From NCBI RefSeq assembly GCF_014646335.1, contig NZ_BMNG01000012.1, positions 60,906 to 124,905 of the forward strand: DNA of 64,000 bases, written 5' to 3'. The stretch is from Streptomyces lasiicapitis (GTDB lineage: Bacteria; Actinomycetota; Actinomycetes; Streptomycetales; Streptomycetaceae). Every line of letters starts with the position of its first letter. Position 1 is the first letter of the stretch. The position numbers and the translations under genes were made by a program. The notes below the pieces were generated by a model, which worked only from the letters and a program-made list of their open reading frames with translations, was not told the origin of the DNA and did not search any database. Positions 59,960 to 64,000 of this stretch are shown here, piece after piece.

Positions 59960-62116
59960 TCACCCAATGTCCAGCGGATCAATCCGCACCCGCACCGCAG
60001 CCTGCTGCCCCACCCCCCGCGCCATCCGCGCCGCCTGCGCCGTCTTCAGGGCGCGGGCCAGCGCCGCGCCGCTGCCGGGCGGCACCCGCACCAAAGCCCG
60101 CTCCCACTGCTCGCCGGGCGGCGCGTCCCCGGACCGCCGGGGCCGGCCCGTCTCTGCGGCAGCGACCGGCACCGGCCCCAACACCTCGGCGTCCGAAGGC
60201 AGTTCGACGGCGCCCAGGAATTCCGAAAGGGCGTCCGGCGGCCCGACGACCGCCGCCATCCGCGACACCGGCGGAAAGCCCAGCTCCGCCCGCTCGGCCA
60301 ACTCCCGCACCGCGTGCCCCACCGGGTCCCAGCGCACCAGCGCCTGCACGGGCCGCAGCGTCGGCTCGGCGACGATCACCACCGTGCCGCCCGCGCCCTG
60401 ATCGCGTACCAACGCGGCGGCGCCGATCCACCGCCGCAGCGCGTCCTCGCCCGCCCGCAGGTCGGGGCGGCCGAGCATCGCCCAGCCGTCGAGCAGCAGC
60501 GCGGCCGCGTAGCCGCCCTCGGCCACCGGCTCCGCGCCCGGCGTGCTCACCACGAGGGCGGGCGCGCCGCCCACCGTGTCGAGGACCTGCTCGCGCCCGG
60601 ACGTCCGCACCGGCACCGCGGGAAACGCCCGCCCCAACTCCTCGGCGGTCCGCCGCGCCCCCACGACCTGCGCGCGCAGCCGGAAACCCCCGCACTCGGC
60701 GCAGTGCCAGGCCCCTTCACCCCGCCCGCACCACGCACACCGCAGCGCGCCGTCGTCCCGCGCCTCCAGCGGCCCCGCGCAAGCACGGCACCGCGCGGGC
60801 TCCCGGCACCGCTCGCACGCGAGCCGCGGCACATAACCGCGCCGGGGCACCTGCACCAGGACCGGCCCATGCTTCAAGCCCTCACGGGCGGCCTGCCACG
60901 CCAAGGTGGGCAGGCGTGCGGCCCGCGCGGCCTCGTCGCGCGCGAGATCCCCGTCCCCCACGGTCCGTACGAGCGGAGCGGCGGCCCGCACCTGGTCGCG
61001 ACCGGCGACCATCGGCGCCGCCCAACCGCTCTCCACGAGCTGCGCGGCCTCGACCGTGCAGCCCCAACTGCCCAGCAGAAAGCCGCACTTGTCCCGCGAG
61101 GCACGCAGCTCGAGCACTTCACGCACATGCGGAAACGGAGCGTTCTCATCCGAATGGCTCGCGTCGCCGTCGTCCCACACCACGACGAGCCCGAGGTCGC
61201 GCACCGGGGCGAACATGGCCGCGCGCGTCCCGACGACGGCCCGCACCGCGCCGCGCCGCACGGCCAGCCACTCCCGATACCGCCGCTCCTGCCCCGCGTC
61301 GGCGGTCAGGACGGCATGCTGCCCCTCCCCCAGCCGCTCCCGCAGCGCCGCGTCCACGCGCGCGGCGGGCCGCCCCGCCGGTACGACGACGAGGGCACCG
61401 CGCCCCGAGGCCAGCGTGGCCTGCACGGCCCTGGCGATCTCGTCGGCCCACTGCGGCCCCGGCAGCGCCGTCCACACGGCCCGGGGCGCGCCGCCCGCGG
61501 CGAGCGACGCCACGAACTCCGCACCGCGCGCGTACCGCTGCCACGATCCGGGCTCGGGCACCGGAGGCGGCGCAGCCGCGGGAGGCGAGGGCCGGGACTC
61601 GGCGCGGCCGTGCCGCGGCGGCACCGCCAACTGCAACACATCGGCGAGACTGCCCGCGTACCGGTCGGCGACGGCGCGGGCGAGGCCCAACAGCTCCTCG
61701 CTCAGGACCGGTTCCGGCGACACGACCTGGGCGAGCGCGGCCAGCGGCCCGCCGTAGTCCGACTCGGCGCAGCGCTCGACGACGAACCCGTCGATGAGCC
61801 CGCCGCCCTCGCGCCGCCCGCCCCGCACATTCCGCGACCCGGCCCCGAACCGCACCCGCACCCGCACCCCCGGCTGCGCGGCCTCGTCCAGCTCCTCCGG
61901 CACGGCATAGTCGAAGTACCGGTCGAGATGCAGCACGCCCTTGTCGACGACGACCCGCGCCACCGGCAACTCCTTGGCCAGCGCGGCCCCCCGCCACGTA
62001 CGCGGCTTCGCCTTGGGCGCCTTGGCCTTCCGCACACTCTCCCGAATGAGCGCAAGCTGCTCGGGCACGGCGCCCTCCGCACCACCCGACTGACCGTTCT
62101 CGCTGCTCACAGCCAA
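59960..62116 (-). CDS. priA: Primosomal protein N' (PriA), actinobacterial form
   Basis: 718 residues. N-terminal 3'BD/winged-helix region (ARVVVDKGVLHLDRYFDYAVPEEL; GVRVRVRFGAGSRNVRGG). The four-pair zinc module is intact (CERCREPARCRACAGPLEARDDGALRC...C, then CAEC). The helicase core is degenerate: the Walker A position reads TALPGPQWADEI instead of GxxGxGKT, and the DEEH box reads VVVWDDGDASH. Actinobacterial PriA proteins are known to lack helicase motifs, so it is probably a structural replication-restart factor. ATG start. Lies 150 bp downstream of metK. Confidence 0.9.
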   Translation of the reverse strand: MAVSSENGQSGGAEGAVPEQLALIRESVRKAKAPKAKPRTWRGAALAKELPVARVVVDKGVLHLDRYFDYAVPEELDEAAQPGVRVRVRFGAGSRNVRGGRREGGGLIDGFVVERCAESDYGGPLAALAQVVSPEPVLSEELLGLARAVADRYAGSLADVLQLAVPPRHGRAESRPSPPAAAPPPVPEPGSWQRYARGAEFVASLAAGGAPRAVWTALPGPQWADEIARAVQATLASGRGALVVVPAGRPAARVDAALRERLGEGQHAVLTADAGQERRYREWLAVRRGAVRAVVGTRAAMFAPVRDLGLVVVWDDGDASHSDENAPFPHVREVLELRASRDKCGFLLGSWGCTVEAAQLVESGWAAPMVAGRDQVRAAAPLVRTVGDGDLARDEAARAARLPTLAWQAAREGLKHGPVLVQVPRRGYVPRLACERCREPARCRACAGPLEARDDGALRCAWCGRGEGAWHCAECGGFRLRAQVVGARRTAEELGRAFPAVPVRTSGREQVLDTVGGAPALVVSTPGAEPVAEGGYAAALLLDGWAMLGRPDLRAGEDALRRWIGAAALVRDQGAGGTVVIVAEPTLRPVQALVRWDPVGHAVRELAERAELGFPPVSRMAAVVGPPDALSEFLGAVELPSDAEVLGPVPVAAAETGRPRRSGDAPPGEQWERALVRVPPGSGAALARALKTAQAARMARGVGQQAAVRVRIDPLDIG

Positions 62117-62204
62117 ATTCCTACCAGACGCGACTGACAGCGCCGACTTGAGCCGGGACGATCGACGGCTCGGCGGCCACCGGCCCGGCCGACCGGAGAC
62201 GGAA

Positions 62205-62244
62205 GCGAGGCCCGGCCCTCCCCGAAGGGAGCGCCGGGCCTCGC
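62205..62244 (-). terminator. Terminator of metK
   Basis: GCGAGGCCCGGC and GCCGGGCCTCGC pair perfectly over 12 bp, with an inner CTCCC/GGGAG extension, 22 bp past the metK stop. Confidence 0.9.
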
Positions 62245-62266
62245 CCGATGCACTGAACCGCTGGAC

Positions 62267-63475
62267 CTACAGGCCAACGGCCTTCCGCAGCGCCTCGACC
62301 CGGTCCGTCCGCTCCCACGTGAAGTCGGGGACGGCGCGGCCGAAGTGGCCGTACGCGGCGGTCTGGGCGTAGATGGGGCGCAGGAGGTCCAGGTCGCGGA
62401 TGATCGCGGCCGGGCGGAGGTCGAAGACCTCGCTGATGGCGGTCTCGATCTTCTCCGTGTCGACCTTGGCGGTGCCGAAGGTCTCGACGAACAGGCCCAC
62501 CGGCTCGGCCTTGCCGATCGCGTAGGCCACCTGGACCTCGCAGCGGGCCGCGAGGCCGGCCGCGACGACGTTCTTGGCGACCCAGCGCATGGCGTAGGCG
62601 GCGGAGCGGTCGACCTTGGACGGGTCCTTGCCGGAGAAGGCGCCGCCGCCGTGGCGGGCCATGCCGCCGTAGGTGTCGATGATGATCTTGCGGCCGGTCA
62701 GGCCGGCGTCGCCCATCGGGCCGCCGATCTCGAAGCGGCCGGTGGGGTTGACCAGGAGGCGGTAGCCCTCGGTCTCCAGCTTGATGCCGTCGTCGAGGAG
62801 CGCCTTCAGCTCGGGCTCGACCACGAATTCGCGGATGTCGGGCGCGAGGAGGGAGTCCAGGTCGATGTCGCTCGCGTGCTGCGAGGAGACGACGACCGTG
62901 TCGAGGCGGACGGCCTTGTCGCCGTCGTACTCGATGGTGACCTGGGTCTTGCCGTCGGGGCGCAGGTAGGGGATGGTCCCGTTCTTGCGGACCTCGGACA
63001 GGCGGCGCGAGAGGCGGTGCGCGAGGTGGATCGGGAGCGGCATGAGCTCCGGGGTCTCGTCGCAGGCGTAGCCGAACATCAGGCCCTGGTCGCCCGCGCC
63101 CTGCTTGTCGAGCTCGTCCTCATCGCCTTCGACACGCTTCTCGTACGCGGTGTCGACACCCTGGGCGATGTCCGGGGACTGGGCCCCGATGGACACCGAC
63201 ACGCCGCAGGAGGCGCCGTCGAAGCCCTTCTTCGAGGAGTCGTAGCCGATCTCGAGGATCTTGTCGCGCACGAGCTGGGCGATCGGCGCGTACGCCTTCG
63301 TCGTGACCTCACCGGCGACGTGCACGAGGCCGGTGGTGATGAGCGTTTCGACGGCGACCCTGGAGGTCGGGTCCTCGCGCAGAAGCGCGTCGAGGATGGT
63401 GTCGCTGATCTGGTCGGCGATCTTGTCGGGGTGACCCTCGGTCACGGACTCCGAGGTGAAGAGACGGCGGGACAC
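62267..63475 (-). CDS. metK: S-adenosylmethionine synthetase
   Basis: 402 residues. Signatures: FTSESVTEGHPDKIADQISD (ATP-binding His), GAGDQGLMFGYACDETPELMP, GGGAFSGKDPSKVDRSAAYAMR (P-loop-like) and DIREFVVEPELKAL. Makes SAM from Met and ATP as a tetramer. GTG at 63475 with AGGGAG 6 nt upstream; the 23-codon extension to 63544 is not family sequence. I saw no SAM riboswitch in the 282-bp upstream gap (63476-63757). Confidence 0.97.
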   Translation of the reverse strand: MSRRLFTSESVTEGHPDKIADQISDTILDALLREDPTSRVAVETLITTGLVHVAGEVTTKAYAPIAQLVRDKILEIGYDSSKKGFDGASCGVSVSIGAQSPDIAQGVDTAYEKRVEGDEDELDKQGAGDQGLMFGYACDETPELMPLPIHLAHRLSRRLSEVRKNGTIPYLRPDGKTQVTIEYDGDKAVRLDTVVVSSQHASDIDLDSLLAPDIREFVVEPELKALLDDGIKLETEGYRLLVNPTGRFEIGGPMGDAGLTGRKIIIDTYGGMARHGGGAFSGKDPSKVDRSAAYAMRWVAKNVVAAGLAARCEVQVAYAIGKAEPVGLFVETFGTAKVDTEKIETAISEVFDLRPAAIIRDLDLLRPIYAQTAAYGHFGRAVPDFTWERTDRVEALRKAVGL

Positions 63476-63757
63476 ATCGCTCCCTGTGGTTGCAGCGGCT
63501 GCTGGCTGATCATTGGCGGGCGGGCCGAGAGCTGCGCTCGACACCGTCCGAGACCAGTTTATCGGTCGCGCTCCTCCGCGTGGTCACCTGTCTCGCTCCA
63601 TGGGAGCGCTGTGACCTGCGGCACTGCATTGTGCGATACGACGATCGGTCTGCACCAGAGGGCCTGCCGCCCGAATTCGCAGGGTTTGGGCCCTCCACCG
63701 GGGCGGAAGTGATATTCGCCCCAGTTTTCGGACAGCATGCCCCAGATTCACCGTGGT

Positions 63758-64000
63758 TCACACCAGGCGCTGGACCACCAGGTCCCAGATCGTGTCCGCG
63801 AGATCCTCCTTGGGCCCGTACGGAACCGGGGTCTCACTGCCGTCGGCGCCGAGCACGATCGCCTCGTTCTGCTCAGAGCCGAATGTCTTACGCTCACCGA
63901 CCTCGTTCACGACGAGCAGGTCGCAGCCCTTGCGGGCGAGCTTGGCGCGGCCGTTGGCCAGGACGTCGTCCGTCTCGGCGGCGAAGCCGACGACGACCTG
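63758..64000 (-). CDS. coaBC: Phosphopantothenoylcysteine decarboxylase/synthetase, 3' end
   Basis: Last 80 codons only; the gene continues beyond the window edge. The sequence VVVGFAAETDDVLANGRAKLARKGCDLLVVNEV is the CoaB (synthetase) C-terminal motif, ending WDLVVQRLV. This domain joins cysteine to 4'-phosphopantothenate with CTP in CoA synthesis. It is upstream of metK on the same strand. Confidence 0.92.
   Translation of the reverse strand, partial: QVVVGFAAETDDVLANGRAKLARKGCDLLVVNEVGERKTFGSEQNEAIVLGADGSETPVPYGPKEDLADTIWDLVVQRLV

Noticed and set aside
59027..62137. Long plus-strand frame antisense to priA
   Set aside because: The composition is Arg/Pro/His-rich and the opposite strand encodes PriA with clear zinc motifs, so this is an antisense shadow.
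63476..63757. SAM riboswitch upstream of metK
   Set aside because: None of the conserved SAM-I, SAM-II or SAM-IV blocks could be matched in the gap.

Overview
The window is chromosomal DNA from a Streptomyces or very close relative. The evidence is very high GC with GC-biased third codon positions, frequent GTG/TTG starts, Tat and Sec exported enzymes, two GH18 chitinases with the chitin-type direct-repeat promoter, DUF6230/DUF6114 genes, and a gene order (ppm1 ... chitinase ... rib/his ... chitinase ... guaB1-rpe-rsmB-fmt-priA-metK-coaBC) that I recognise as the conserved core block around SCO1422-SCO1477 of S. coelicolor. No phage, IS element, CRISPR array, tRNA or rRNA was seen. The region reads as core chromosome with small lineage-specific pieces.

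Layout. 1-9.4 kb: fxsA, the polyprenol-phosphate mannose synthase ppm1, an exported-substrate-type amidohydrolase, an Lrp regulator, a zinc-ribbon-like small protein, a phosphotransferase paired with a beta-rich protein, and an acyl-CoA dehydrogenase. 9.6-18.7 kb: chitinase 1, a TetR regulator divergent from a DUF6230-DUF6114-membrane protein cassette, an exported M1 peptidase, a Tat-exported C39-like peptidase and a P-loop kinase. 18.7-24.8 kb: a possible small RNA, an EccA/CbbX-like AAA+ ATPase, and a histidine kinase and response regulator separated by 830 bp that holds a 62-residue antisense ORF. 24.9-34.3 kb: a ten-gene minus-strand run, ribD-ribE-ribM-ribBA-ribH-hisE-hisG-PH protein-two CNNM/CBS proteins, led by an FMN riboswitch. 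34.4-43.6 kb: chitinase 2, a ROK repressor divergent from an MFS transporter, an alginate-lyase-type enzyme, a purine/pyrimidine permease and a DUF5995 protein.

43.5-49.5 kb is an amino-acid catabolic locus: a flavin amino-acid 2-monooxygenase plus a nitrilase-family amidase (DavB/DavA-like logic) and, 1 kb upstream, an amino-acid permease with an Lrp regulator. The two operons carry the same GTTGCG motif in helically phased arrays, which suggests a shared Lrp-type switch. 49.5-64 kb: a GuaB1-type GMP reductase, an RNase/barstar pair, a SorC regulator, rpe, an MMPL transporter, rsmB, fmt, a small HTH protein, priA, metK and the 3' end of coaBC.

The most interesting non-textbook signals are the phased GTTGCG arrays; a palindromic repeat inserted in frame in the amidase gene; a dispersed repeat family that forms the end of the MMPL gene; the small ORF between kinase and regulator; the candidate small RNA; and several in-phase tandem repeats placed exactly at gene ends.
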